Below are positions 26,217 through 35,235 of a stretch of 64,000 nucleotides of DNA, in pieces. The DNA is from Planctomycetes bacterium syqfu (GTDB taxonomy: Bacteria; Planctomycetota; Phycisphaerae; Phycisphaerales; Phycisphaeraceae): NCBI GenBank assembly GCA_020974905.1, contig CP087563.1:496001-560000 (forward strand). The letters are read 5' to 3'. A program made the translations under genes and the position numbers. Every line of letters starts with the position of its first letter. Position 1 is the first letter of the stretch. The notes beneath the pieces are model-generated. The model made no database searches. It was not told the origin of the DNA and saw nothing but the letters and a program-made list of their open reading frames with translations.

Positions 26217-28814
26217 TTATTCATGAACACCCGGTCGCAGGACAATGTTGTCAAACATTTGCGCGGTGTTCCCACGGATGAGTAATTGGTTGAATGTCGT
26301 GAACTGCTTGTCTTTGCCAGCCGCTTTGAGTTTGCCATCGACCCAGAGTTTGATGTCGCCTGTTTGAGCGTTGTAGGTCAAACGCATTCTTGCCAGGGGT
26401 TGTTGGACAGCGACATGACCACTGGAGACGCGTGGCGATAAGGATTGCCCATGGGAACCGAAGACAAACGGTTCTGTCAGATCATATTTGAGTAACCCAA
26501 CTGCTCCTTGGCCGCTATGGTATTTTTCGTTGGATGAATCCCAGACTAAGCCGTAACCTTGTTTGAGTTGGTCATTGAGGAGGACAACAATCCCGCCGCG
26601 TTGATAGTTGGTATGGAGCATGTCCATGGTCAGGGTGAATGAGCCGTTGATGGGTTGATCGAGTTTGCGGGTGATCACAGAATTTTTCACCACGAGAACC
26701 GAACGATCTTCCATTCGCTGAAGACGTTGAATCTCCGCTTTACCTTGCCATTTGGCTTTGTCCTGCATGTCATCTGCAATCACGCTGTCTGACGAAGCAT
26801 CCAAGGGCATTGTCTCAACCAAAGGCTCCTTGAGTTCTGACCAGGGACGTTCGAAGTTGGGGACGGGGATTAACTTGGGAGAGCCCCAGTTGCCTGCTGC
26901 ATCCTGTGCACGAATCCATGCAAAATGCACGCCGGGCGTATCGAGGACGTGATCTGGAATCTCAAAACGATAGGTCACGTTCAAACCTTTTTCATCGTGT
27001 TTTTCAGGGGTCACATCAATGAACCGTGACGCACGAGGTTGACCCAGGATCGACAGAATCGCTAACTTGCGACCACGTCCGATGAGTTCCAAGGTGGACT
27101 CTTTTTGCCAATCGATCGCGCGCGGGGGCATGGCAACCATACTCTGCCAGCCGGTCCATGCCTGTTCGGAGATTTCACGGGGTTTGTTGGCTGGGATGAG
27201 TTTGATCGTCTGATGCGTGCGAAGCTGCCCCTTGGGTTCAGAAAGGACAATTTCATTGACCGACTTGGCTTGGATGCTGATACCTGCACGCGGATTTGTT
27301 GGTTCAAACGCCCACGCAGCACCGATCCAGGGTTGGACGCCAAGTTCAGTTGCCGTTGATCCTAAATCAAATGTCTGGGTTGTGGCGAGAAGCTCGCGGG
27401 CGCTACCAATCTGAAAATCACCAAGAAGTCCTTGTTGAGCGTAGGCCGGCCCCACTTCGCCTTCGGTGAGTGTGATATTGCCAGTGTCCTTTTCCTCGCC
27501 AGGTTGGGCGGCTTTCCAATAGCGGTCCCCTTCCCAGACGACTTCCAATGCGGCGACTGGACTCACCGTGTCACGCACATTCACCCACATCGCCCCTCCA
27601 CGTTGATGTGATCGGTAAACGCGATCAATGATCGGCCCAGCACCATCACCATAACCCAGTTTTTCCCAGACCATCGGGATGACGGATTCCTTGGGAGGGT
27701 TGGCAGGTTGCTTGAAGGTCTTGCCACGCAGGTGTGCCAGCATGCGACAGTACAGGAAGGGATCATCGGTGAGTCCATCAATATCCCATGCCGGTTCGAG
27801 ATTGGCTCCTTCTTCGTAGTCATTCCAACTGGAGAGCATCAGGAAGTCAGGCTTGTCTTCCATGGTGGCTGCGATATGTCTTTGAAGCATTTGTGCAGCC
27901 TTGCCATAGGCGCTGACCTGTTTCTGACGCCAGGGTTGAGCCGTGCCATCAAACTTGGGATAGATCAGATCACCAACCTTCTTATTGGCTTTGTGTCCCA
28001 CAGCAATGGTCGCTGCTGGGTCCTGCTGCGTCATGTCCACGATGCGTGTACGGCTATCCGTGCGATGAACACTGGCTGAGGAAATAATCGCATCGACCTG
28101 TGGCACTTGACTGACTTTATTCACGTCACCAAAGATCATCCAGTAGACTTCACCGACTTCCTTTTCGACCGTTGCCATCATTTGCGTGGTCGCTTCGACA
28201 CCGGGCCAATAGCCGAAAGTCTGGTAGTAGTAGACGGGTTTATCATCAATTTTCAGGAAGCCCGGATGGTCTTTGACGATCTTGAGAAATCGAATGATTC
28301 GTTGAGCCATGATCTTTGGATCACGACAGATCGAGCCTTTGCGAAAGGCGACTTCATCCATATAAAAAATCGAATAGTTCTGTTCAGCAGCAAGATCGAG
28401 AATGGGTAGCAGCAATTGGTCTTCGTTGAGAAACGTGATGCCTTCGGACATTTCCGGGTGGATCATCACCACGGTCGCATCGAGTCCAGCAGCATTCATG
28501 CATTGCATCTGCCAACGAATGACGTCTTTGTTGGTCGAGTCGTAAATACCGACATAGGGATAACCATTGCGATCCCACTGCATCCGCCATGGCTCCATAT
28601 CACTGGTCAATCGCGTGGTCATGTGACTCATCGCGCGATGTGGATGGGTGTAACTGAATCCCCACCAGACATGCCATTCCTGGCAGAAGACGGGGATGTT
28701 CTTTGTAATGCCGAAGGTCTTGGGATCGTGCTTATCAACAGTTTGAGCCGACAATGTTGCAGTAGTGACGCACAGAAATAACACGGATAAAAGCAGGTGA
28801 TAAAGACGTCTCAA
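26217..28814 (-). CDS. Secreted GH99/GH71-like glycoside hydrolase with C-terminal lectin-like domain
   Basis: 865 residues. The start is TTG at 28814, supported by GGAG 7 nt upstream and by a signal peptide (1-23, cleavage after LSA). Residues about 38-390 resemble GH99/GH71-like (beta/alpha)8 proteins: QEWHVWWGFSYTHPHR, IYDSTNKDVIRWQMQCM, DKPVYYYQTF and SSWNDYEEG (328-336), the last typical of GH99-like and WbsX-like proteins. A middle beta-sandwich region (about 400-680) is unassigned. The C-terminal part (about 690-860: YGLVWDSSNEKYH, LWVDGKLKAAG) resembles a concanavalin-like domain. It lies 92 bp downstream of a regulator gene on the same strand. Probably degrades mannose-containing or related glycans; substrate not proven. 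Confidence 0.75.
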   Translation of the reverse strand: MRRLYHLLLSVLFLCVTTATLSAQTVDKHDPKTFGITKNIPVFCQEWHVWWGFSYTHPHRAMSHMTTRLTSDMEPWRMQWDRNGYPYVGIYDSTNKDVIRWQMQCMNAAGLDATVVMIHPEMSEGITFLNEDQLLLPILDLAAEQNYSIFYMDEVAFRKGSICRDPKIMAQRIIRFLKIVKDHPGFLKIDDKPVYYYQTFGYWPGVEATTQMMATVEKEVGEVYWMIFGDVNKVSQVPQVDAIISSASVHRTDSRTRIVDMTQQDPAATIAVGHKANKKVGDLIYPKFDGTAQPWRQKQVSAYGKAAQMLQRHIAATMEDKPDFLMLSSWNDYEEGANLEPAWDIDGLTDDPFLYCRMLAHLRGKTFKQPANPPKESVIPMVWEKLGYGDGAGPIIDRVYRSHQRGGAMWVNVRDTVSPVAALEVVWEGDRYWKAAQPGEEKDTGNITLTEGEVGPAYAQQGLLGDFQIGSARELLATTQTFDLGSTATELGVQPWIGAAWAFEPTNPRAGISIQAKSVNEIVLSEPKGQLRTHQTIKLIPANKPREISEQAWTGWQSMVAMPPRAIDWQKESTLELIGRGRKLAILSILGQPRASRFIDVTPEKHDEKGLNVTYRFEIPDHVLDTPGVHFAWIRAQDAAGNWGSPKLIPVPNFERPWSELKEPLVETMPLDASSDSVIADDMQDKAKWQGKAEIQRLQRMEDRSVLVVKNSVITRKLDQPINGSFTLTMDMLHTNYQRGGIVVLLNDQLKQGYGLVWDSSNEKYHSGQGAVGLLKYDLTEPFVFGSHGQSLSPRVSSGHVAVQQPLARMRLTYNAQTGDIKLWVDGKLKAAGKDKQFTTFNQLLIRGNTAQMFDNIVLRPGVHE

Positions 28815-28906
28815 TGGATGACTCCGATGTTGCAGTTAATGATTGGCTTGTGTATTGAAAGTTGGTCGCGCATGCATGATGTGGCACATGCCGATAGGTA
28901 TTGGGT

Positions 28907-29995
28907 TTAAATCATGTTCCCGTTAAAGGCCGATACACTCTGCCGATGATGGAGGAATCCCTGAATCCAGACTTCACGCGCGGTCTTGGAATGATCCTTG
29001 ACTTGCTGTTCGATAAGTCGGACAACTGCTTGTGCCTGTGCGTTGGGATCATAGGTCATGGCGCTGACAGGTGGGACCTGGTAGGCAGCATCTTCATCTT
29101 GACTGTCAGCAGACATCACGCTGACCTGGTCGGGAACTTTGATTCTCATTTCATGCATAACACGCATGACCGAATACATGACTTGCGAATTGGCACAATA
29201 GACTGCAGAAAACGGCGGGTGCTCTTTCGTCATGTAGTCTTTGAAAAATTCATAGCAATGCAGACGCGTATCTTTGCCTGAAGGTGTGTTGCAGTCGAGT
29301 AGAAGTTGGTTTGAATTGTTCTGTCCAACCCTTTCCAATTCCTGCTGCCAACCATCAATGCAGTCGCGCATTGGTCCTGTTCTCACACAGGGTGCAACCA
29401 GAAGAATCTGGCGATGCCCCTGTTCTATGAGATGGTGAACTGCCGTGCTGGCCATTTGCCTGTCATCAATACAGACACTGTTGATATCCAAACCGGGTCG
29501 ATGATCCTGCACCATGACCAACGGCAAACGCGATGAAGCAAACGCTTTGGACATATGGTCGGGCATCTCTTCACTGGTTGTCAAAAGCACACCTGCCTGA
29601 CAATCCCCCAGCGCATGGGCCAGATCAAGCCCCGCCATGGTGCGATAAAACGAGTAAGCAAAGAGCCATTCTTTTTGATGACCAATTTGGGTAATACTTC
29701 GACAAATCTGGTCATAAACACCCGAAGGCCAGTCTGGTCGGACAATTCCCACACGCAGCGCGACGTTTTCCATCACCTCGCGAACAATCAGCCGCTTGGA
29801 GCCGTCACGCCTACTAACCAAACCTTCCCGACGGAGTGTCGACAAAGCGCGGTCAATGGTGGATTGGGATGCATCGAACTCACGCATCAGCGATCGACAC
29901 GTGGGTAAAACCTGCCCCGGATCCAGCAGGCCGACTTTCTGCCGAAGTTGCTGGGTGACTTTGAAATGCTTGGTTGAACTCAGTGGTATAGCCAT
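28907..29995 (-). CDS. GntR-type winged helix regulator with LacI-like sugar-binding domain
   Basis: 362 residues. The N-terminal ~75 residues form a GntR-type winged helix (GQVLPTCRSLMREFDASQSTIDRALSTLRREGLV). The rest is a periplasmic-binding-protein-like effector domain of LacI/GalR type (LRVGIVRPDWPSGVY, GVLLTTSE, LPLVMVQDHRPGLDINSVCIDD, TAVHHLIEQGHRQILLVAP, AVYCANSQVMY). Such regulators sense sugars. It is upstream of the GH99-like gene on the same strand and divergent from a pseudopilin gene. A 13-bp sequence repeated twice in that divergent intergenic region (30004 and 30177) is a candidate operator. No ribosome binding site is visible before the ATG. Confidence 0.85.
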   Translation of the reverse strand: MAIPLSSTKHFKVTQQLRQKVGLLDPGQVLPTCRSLMREFDASQSTIDRALSTLRREGLVSRRDGSKRLIVREVMENVALRVGIVRPDWPSGVYDQICRSITQIGHQKEWLFAYSFYRTMAGLDLAHALGDCQAGVLLTTSEEMPDHMSKAFASSRLPLVMVQDHRPGLDINSVCIDDRQMASTAVHHLIEQGHRQILLVAPCVRTGPMRDCIDGWQQELERVGQNNSNQLLLDCNTPSGKDTRLHCYEFFKDYMTKEHPPFSAVYCANSQVMYSVMRVMHEMRIKVPDQVSVMSADSQDEDAAYQVPPVSAMTYDPNAQAQAVVRLIEQQVKDHSKTAREVWIQGFLHHRQSVSAFNGNMI

Positions 29996-30003
29996 ACATG
30001 TAT

Positions 30004-30016
30004 TTTTGCATCGATA
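30004..30016. promoter_or_regulatory. Candidate operator copy 1 (TTTTGCATCGATA)
   Basis: The 13-bp sequence TTTTGCATCGATA lies 9 bp upstream of the regulator start codon and contains the palindrome ATCGAT. An identical copy is at 30177. The palindrome TACATGTA (29995-30002) is adjacent. Probable autoregulatory site; inference from repetition and position. Confidence 0.45.
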
Positions 30017-30176
30017 TAAATAAAGTCAATTGTGATGCTGGAATTTTTTCCTCCATGACATCATGAATTTCTATTTGCTTTTGAAATATAGGATTGAATG
30101 CGTATTCAACTGCAAAAGCAAGGCATAAAGTATTTTGATGGTCGATGGTTGATTTCTCGTTTGGGGTCTCCTATGA

Positions 30177-30189
30177 TTTTGCATCGATA
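30177..30189. promoter_or_regulatory. Candidate operator copy 2 (TTTTGCATCGATA)
   Basis: An exact second copy of the 13-bp sequence at 30004, in the same orientation, 38 bp upstream of the pseudopilin ATG at 30227. Similarity continues weakly downstream (A/T-rich ATAAAT). It could let one regulator control both divergent genes. Confidence 0.45.
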
Positions 30190-30226
30190 CATAAATTCCT
30201 CACTCACTGTCCAGTTGGAGCCCATC

Positions 30227-30934
30227 ATGACACGAATGCAGGCACATCGTTCCAAGGCCTTCACGCTCATTGAACTCCTGGTGGTCATCTCGATCATCTC
30301 ATTGTTAATTGCGATTTTATTACCTTCGCTTGCCAAGGCTCGTACGGCTGCAAGGAGCATCCGGTGTCAGGCCAATCAGCGTCAACTGGGTATCTGTCTC
30401 ATGCAGTACGTCAACGACTTCAAAGATTGGACACCTGCTGGAAAAGGTGATTGGGCAGCATACCCCAAAAATACATGGGGCTATCTCATGGTCATGCAAG
30501 GCTACATTAAGGAACGAACTGAATACAAAAAGCCGACGATTCTTGCCTGCCCCGAATTACCGTCGTCCGGTGGTACTTATATCAGCACTTACACCATGCG
30601 AGGTACATACACCTCACCGGTATACCCAACCTATTTCCGTATGGGGGCTGTGGTTTACGATACGGGATTCCAATCCGGCGGTACAACCGTCGATGCTCAG
30701 GAATACGAGCAACCGACCAACATGCTATGGGTCGCTGATGCCGTTCAGTGGACTGGCAAAAGGACACAGCATTACATGGCTGACCGCACCGGTATATCAA
30801 TCGATGCTCACGAACAGAAGCCCAGTGTCCTGTTCATGGATGGCCATGTGGTCGGTCGTCTCAGCAAGTTCGACTACTTCTACCTTCATCGCGACATGGA
30901 TGGGAATCTGGACAACTACGGTTTCATCGATTGA
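30227..30934 (+). CDS. Type II secretion-like pseudopilin (prepilin N-terminal motif, DUF1559-like/H-X9-DG type)
   Basis: 235 residues from the ATG at 30227 (TTGGAG 6 nt upstream; an earlier in-frame ATG at 30098 has no support). The leader [11 protein letters not shown] is followed by [11 protein letters not shown], the prepilin peptidase site and helix; the residue before the cut is Ala rather than the usual Gly. The C-terminal [12 protein letters not shown] resembles the end motif of the planctomycete H-X9-DG pseudopilin families. Such proteins are often encoded beside sugar regulators and glycoside hydrolases in Planctomycetota, as here. Function unproven; possibly secretion of, or surface display for, polysaccharide degradation. 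Followed by a bidirectional terminator. Confidence 0.85.
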   Translation: MTRMQAHRSKAFTLIELLVVISIISLLIAILLPSLAKARTAARSIRCQANQRQLGICLMQYVNDFKDWTPAGKGDWAAYPKNTWGYLMVMQGYIKERTEYKKPTILACPELPSSGGTYISTYTMRGTYTSPVYPTYFRMGAVVYDTGFQSGGTTVDAQEYEQPTNMLWVADAVQWTGKRTQHYMADRTGISIDAHEQKPSVLFMDGHVVGRLSKFDYFYLHRDMDGNLDNYGFID

Positions 30935-30980
30935 TTTGGAATTCGCATGCCGTTGCGTTTTAGATCTGAAACAGACAATA

Positions 30981-31021
30981 AAAAAACGCAGACCAGGTCC
31001 ACACCTGAGTCTGCGTTTTTT
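30981..31021. terminator. Bidirectional terminator between the pseudopilin gene and ndk
   Basis: ACGCAGAC (30986-30993) pairs with GTCTGCGT (31009-31016), an inner CAGGT/ACCTG extends the stem, and A and T runs flank both sides. It serves both converging genes. Confidence 0.92.
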
Positions 31022-31041
31022 GTTTTGTCATCAAAGATGAA

Positions 31042-31503
31042 TTACAGATCACTGGGATCGTAAACCCATTTTTCGATGGTGCGGTCATATTCGACGAGTT
31101 CAGCAGCATCAAACCACAATGCCAATTCACGTTCAGCGGATTCGGGACTATCCGAACCGTGAATCATGTTAAAGCCACCGCTCATTCCAAAGTCACCGCG
31201 AATGGTGCCCGGCTCAGCCTTGCGACCGTTGGTGGCACCGATGAGCTTGCGACAAACGCTGACAGCATCAATGCCACGGATCGCCAACACCAACACCGGG
31301 CTGGAGGTGACAAACTGGATCAGGCCATCGTAGAACGGCTTGCCCTTGTGTTCAGCATAATGCTTTTCGGCGATTTCAAGGGGGACCATCATGAACTTCA
31401 TGCCAACGAAACGCAGACCTTTTTGCTCAAAACGCGCAATGATCTGGCCCATCAGTCCACGTTGGACGGCATCGGGCTTGAGGATAATCAAAGAGGTTTC
31501 CAT
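31042..31503 (-). CDS. ndk: Nucleoside diphosphate kinase
   Basis: 153 residues from the ATG at 31503, which has AAGGAAA about 7 nt upstream; the longer frame to 31542 lacks support and would add 13 residues. It shows METSLIILKPDAVQRGLMG, GRKAEPGTIRGDFG and the active-site segment FNMIHGSDSPESAERE with catalytic His115. It transfers the gamma phosphate from ATP to other NDPs via a phosphohistidine. The length is slightly above the usual ~140-145 residues because of a C-terminal WVYDPSDL extension. Probably monocistronic. Confidence 0.97.
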   Translation of the reverse strand: METSLIILKPDAVQRGLMGQIIARFEQKGLRFVGMKFMMVPLEIAEKHYAEHKGKPFYDGLIQFVTSSPVLVLAIRGIDAVSVCRKLIGATNGRKAEPGTIRGDFGMSGGFNMIHGSDSPESAERELALWFDAAELVEYDRTIEKWVYDPSDL

Positions 31504-31617
31504 GTTCGGTTTCCTTCTGTCAGGGACCTTTAATTCAGACAATTAACTACGAATACCCCGGCTTTTCGGGCATGTGTTATCGTCGAATCCGCGTTAAATT
31601 GCAAACCGCCATGATTT

Positions 31618-32925
31618 TTATTTGATGATCACGCCGGCATAACCCACTACCCGTGTGCCGTCCCCGGTGACCGAGGAAGAGTCGGAACGTGCGATACATT
31701 CAGGCGCAATCTCGCCGGACTTTTTCAGTGCATGCATCACTACCACAGCAGGTCGCATGCCACACATGCTGATCTGGTTTTTCAGACAGGTATCAAAAAG
31801 CGACTGTTCATCACCACTGCATATTGCTTCGATAGCCAAGCTGTCTTTACGCTGCGTGGTCTGGACATCTTCAAAATGATTCATGTCACTGGAGATGACG
31901 ATTAACGTCTGACCATCCAGTTGTTTGACGCACTCAGCCAAAGCGGTGCCCAGTTCCTCAAGCTGCTTGAAATTGCTATGACCGAACACCATTGGCACAA
32001 TCTGGACACTTGGATTCTTATGCGAAAGCCAGGGCAAAAGCACTTCCACAGCATGTTCCTGCTCATGAGCAAGTGACTCACACTTAAGCGACGGCATCAG
32101 GTTAAGCAACACCTTCACCGCCCCCACATCCACTGGCACATGACCCGACGGCATCTGCCAAGCCTGATGATTGGACACTGACCAATGCGCCCCATGAGGT
32201 GTGTGCTTGGGGCCGATGATGATCACACGATTCGGCACATTGACCTTCGCCAAAGTCTGAGCAATCACATCCTGACAATAACTCCATCCCGCGTGGGGCA
32301 GCATCACCGCCCGGGCATCACTTGATGCCGAGCCGCCAACCTGGTCCATCACATCATTGATCTGTGAAGCAATCGATTCCGCGTCTCCGGGATAAAATTG
32401 ACCGGCTTTGGCTGGGGGCGGCTCATCAATCGCCCCCGGTTTCTGATTGGCATCGTGCACAAACAGATCAAAGCAGGTTAATCGCGGCTTGGCGTGACCT
32501 TGATTCTGAGCCACCCGCCAGGACTTGATGTCGATATTGCAGTCGCGCATGGCTTGCCCCACTCGATCATCCCGCTGATTGGAACTGGGCAGACTCAGCG
32601 ACCACCCGCTTGGTGATTCTGCCAAGACACCGTTGTAAGAGAGATTTACATGACGATTGGGATAATCGGCAGCAGAAAGCCGGACGCCGTTGTAGAGAAC
32701 CACCAAACGCTCGATGTAACGAGATGGCTTCGTGGACTTGGCTAAGGATTGGCATGCCATGGTCATGAGCTTGGCCAATGACTGATTCGCCCCCAATGCC
32801 GAAGCAGACTGATGGGTATTGGAAATCAGATACACCCCCAACTCGTCAGGCCAAGCCTGCGTCAGACGATTGGGAAGTTCGGTGGGTGAGAGATCTCCGC
32901 TGAGAATCTTGGTTCCCAATGTCAT
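31618..32925 (-). CDS. Memo-family protein (AmmeMemoRadiSam system protein B) with N-terminal AMMECR1-like remnant
   Basis: 435 residues. The start ATG at 32925 overlaps the stop of the upstream gene in a TGATG junction, so the two are translationally coupled. Residues from about 170 onward form a Memo domain: AGQFYPGDAESI, VMLPHAGWSYC, VIIIGPKHTPHG, LAHEQEHAVEVLLPWL, and VISSDMNHF, the usual His/Asp sites of the Memo pocket. Residues about 1-160 are extra. They follow the order of an AMMECR1 domain C-terminal half (SLAKLM, ERLVVLYNGVRLS, a GWSLSLP strand like the AMMECR1 LLLP strand, then a terminal CFDLFV strand) but lack the Cys-containing RGC-type motif. I infer a degenerate AMMECR1-like domain. 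Biochemical function of the system in bacteria is not well established. Confidence 0.85.
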   Translation of the reverse strand: MTLGTKILSGDLSPTELPNRLTQAWPDELGVYLISNTHQSASALGANQSLAKLMTMACQSLAKSTKPSRYIERLVVLYNGVRLSAADYPNRHVNLSYNGVLAESPSGWSLSLPSSNQRDDRVGQAMRDCNIDIKSWRVAQNQGHAKPRLTCFDLFVHDANQKPGAIDEPPPAKAGQFYPGDAESIASQINDVMDQVGGSASSDARAVMLPHAGWSYCQDVIAQTLAKVNVPNRVIIIGPKHTPHGAHWSVSNHQAWQMPSGHVPVDVGAVKVLLNLMPSLKCESLAHEQEHAVEVLLPWLSHKNPSVQIVPMVFGHSNFKQLEELGTALAECVKQLDGQTLIVISSDMNHFEDVQTTQRKDSLAIEAICSGDEQSLFDTCLKNQISMCGMRPAVVVMHALKKSGEIAPECIARSDSSSVTGDGTRVVGYAGVIIK

Positions 32926-34748
32926 CAAAGCATCAAACTCATTGGCTGAGACATGCTTGGGAAGGAAGGGGTCAACCGGCGACCCTGTTCCAGCAGTGTT
33001 GTCTGGAAGGTCATGATCTGCGTTTGATCATCTTCAAGCCAGACATTCTTTCGCAGACCTGCCTTGGCGCAGAGTTGGGATAAAAACGTGCGTGCATCCC
33101 AGCCATTTTCGGTAGCGACATGGGGCAGTAAAAGTCCACGTCCCTGTGGGTGCATCATCACTAACCCATGTTTGCCAACTTCAACCGCATCGACTAGGTC
33201 TTCACCCTGCTGCGCCAACATCGCAGGCGAATGCATGATGGAGATATCCACTGACAGACGGCTCAGTTCATTTTTGCTGATCACCGGGAAACGAAAATCC
33301 TGCAAGGCACTGTCACGCGCGACACCTGCAAGTAATTCCCCCAAGGGTTCAGTGCTGATCTCCTGCCCCTGGTTCCATCGACCGCGACAGGCACGGAGTT
33401 TGTCATCCATCTGCAACGTCACAAAACAACCAAACGCGGGTGCATGAGCAAGTTCATCAGGTAATGTCGGTATGTGCGTCTCATTGCCAGTGACGGCAGC
33501 ATTGACCTGCTCTCGGACATAATCAAGCAATGCTTTCTCCTGATCAGCATCAAATGAAATCATCGGCTTGTTTTCGTGCGTATCAGACATGCGTATCGGT
33601 TCCTCTCCGTTGATCGATATCGGTGTGATGTCAGATTGATTGATAAATTGCGTCTGGTCTCGGATGGCAATGGGCTGACGCTTGCGTCCCCAATCTCCGG
33701 GACCATCGTCATCAAAAATACCGGGGATCGTCGTGTTGCAATGTTTGCAGACTGAGCCATTGAGTTGGTAACTGCCCAACTGATACCAGTCCCGTTCAAT
33801 GACACGTTTGCCACAGTGATGACAGTATGTGCTTTGATTGGCATGATCGTTGACATTGCCGACGTAGGCATATTGGATGCCACTTTCAAGCGCGATGTCT
33901 CTGGCCTGGATCAGCATTTCATGCGGTGTTGGCGGGTAGTCCATCATCTTGAAATCAGGATGAAAGGCTGAGAAATGCACCGGCACATCCGGGCCCAGTT
34001 CTTCAACGATCCAGGCACACATCCGTTGGAGTTCATCCGGATCATCGTTCTCACGCGGGATGACTAAATTGGTGATCTCAAACCAACAGTCGGTTTCATG
34101 CTTGAGATATTTGAGTGTATCCAGAACCGGCTGCAAAGACGTCTGCGTGAGCTTGCGGTAGAAGGTTTCACTAAATGCTTTGAGGTCCACATTGGCTGCA
34201 TCCATGTGACTGAAAAATTCCGCGCGGGCGTCCGGGCTGATGTACCCAGCCGTGACGGCGACGGTTTTCAGATCATGTTCATGGGCAGCAATCGCCGTGT
34301 CGATAGCATACTCCGCCCAGATGATCGGATCGTTATACGTAAAGGCAATACTCCGACATTGCGTCTGTAATGCTGCCTGGACGATTGCATCCGGCCCTGC
34401 CTGGCCTGCAACGGTGTCCATCTGCCGACTCTTGGAAATGTCCCAGTTCTGACAGAATTTGCAACCAAGATTACAACCCGCGGTCCCCAGCGAGAGAATC
34501 GGTGTCCCGGGCAGAAAATGATTCAGCGGTTTCTTCTCAATCGGATCAATGCAAAAGCCGCTACTCCGACCATAGGTGGTCAGAACCAGTTCCCCATTGA
34601 CATTAGCACGGACAAAACAAAAGCCGCGTGAGTTGTTGGGGATGTGACATTCGCGCGGGCAAAGCGTACACAGGACCTTCTCGTCATCGAGTCGCTGCCA
34701 CCAACGGGTTTGATATGTCTTCGTCGCGGTCGGCATGCAACAAACCAT
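32925..34748 (-). CDS. Fused AmmeMemoRadiSam radical SAM enzyme and AMMECR1 protein
   Basis: 607 residues. The N-terminal part (about 1-350) is the AmmeMemoRadiSam radical SAM protein: an early Cys cluster (CTLCPREC), then the cluster motif CX3CX2C at Cys92, Cys96 and Cys99 (AGCNLGCKFCQNW), FTYNDPIIWAEYA, and VDLKAFSETFYRKLT. A rubredoxin-like zinc ribbon (CHHCGKRV ... CKHC) follows at about 320-350. A linker leads to a C-terminal AMMECR1 domain (about 405-595: CFVTLQMDDKLRACRGRW, DFRFPVISKNELSRLSVDISI, GRGLLLPHVATENGWD). These are usually separate genes. It sits between a DUF4405 membrane protein and the Memo gene. Start could also be the ATG at 34736. Confidence 0.9.
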   Translation of the reverse strand: MVCCMPTATKTYQTRWWQRLDDEKVLCTLCPRECHIPNNSRGFCFVRANVNGELVLTTYGRSSGFCIDPIEKKPLNHFLPGTPILSLGTAGCNLGCKFCQNWDISKSRQMDTVAGQAGPDAIVQAALQTQCRSIAFTYNDPIIWAEYAIDTAIAAHEHDLKTVAVTAGYISPDARAEFFSHMDAANVDLKAFSETFYRKLTQTSLQPVLDTLKYLKHETDCWFEITNLVIPRENDDPDELQRMCAWIVEELGPDVPVHFSAFHPDFKMMDYPPTPHEMLIQARDIALESGIQYAYVGNVNDHANQSTYCHHCGKRVIERDWYQLGSYQLNGSVCKHCNTTIPGIFDDDGPGDWGRKRQPIAIRDQTQFINQSDITPISINGEEPIRMSDTHENKPMISFDADQEKALLDYVREQVNAAVTGNETHIPTLPDELAHAPAFGCFVTLQMDDKLRACRGRWNQGQEISTEPLGELLAGVARDSALQDFRFPVISKNELSRLSVDISIMHSPAMLAQQGEDLVDAVEVGKHGLVMMHPQGRGLLLPHVATENGWDARTFLSQLCAKAGLRKNVWLEDDQTQIMTFQTTLLEQGRRLTPSFPSMSQPMSLML

Positions 34749-34773
34749 TGTACAGGATTCGAATCAGATGTTG

Positions 34774-35235
34774 TTACCGAACAGCACGATCCTTGACATG
34801 TATCGAGAAAGTCTGAGGTGTCTGAATTTCAGCACGTTCATTGCGGTGTTGCCCACGTCCGCCCTGAACAATCTCTTTCTGGTGATTGGCAAGAATCAAT
34901 GAACCACCCATCAGTCCAAAGAAAATTACAAAGCTGGCAACGCCCAATGCAAGACGGCGGCGGCGTGTTGGTGTTTGTGCTGCTTTGAATAGTTTGTGCA
35001 CCATCCCCATCAACCACTTCCAGTTGATGATCAAATGAGTGACAACACTCACCAGCAGGACCACGCCTGCCCATTCGTGGATCTCACCAAGATCATGGCG
35101 TGTCCATCCCCAGATGTTACTGCCACGACTACCAGGCGGAAGAATCCACCAAAGTACCGCCCCGGTCCAAAGCAGTGCACAGCCTGAGAGAAATGAAATC
35201 AAATCAATGAACAATCGCCAGCGGATCGATGACAT
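34774..35235 (-). CDS. DUF4405 membrane protein (cytochrome b561-like four-helix fold)
   Basis: 153 residues from the ATG at 35235, chosen for GAGGTG 5 nt upstream; the longer frame to 35325 adds 30 residues without a ribosome binding site. It has three to four hydrophobic helices with paired His: DLGEIHEWAGVVLLVSVVTHLIINWKWL, the typical DUF4405 pattern in which His residues could bind heme. The C-terminal third is a soluble, basic tail. DUF4405 proteins are predicted inner-membrane electron-transfer or ferric-reductase-like subunits. It is the first gene of an apparent three-gene operon with the radical SAM-AMMECR1 fusion (26 bp apart), so it might supply electrons to that enzyme; this is inference. 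Confidence 0.8.
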   Translation of the reverse strand: MSSIRWRLFIDLISFLSGCALLWTGAVLWWILPPGSRGSNIWGWTRHDLGEIHEWAGVVLLVSVVTHLIINWKWLMGMVHKLFKAAQTPTRRRRLALGVASFVIFFGLMGGSLILANHQKEIVQGGRGQHRNERAEIQTPQTFSIHVKDRAVR

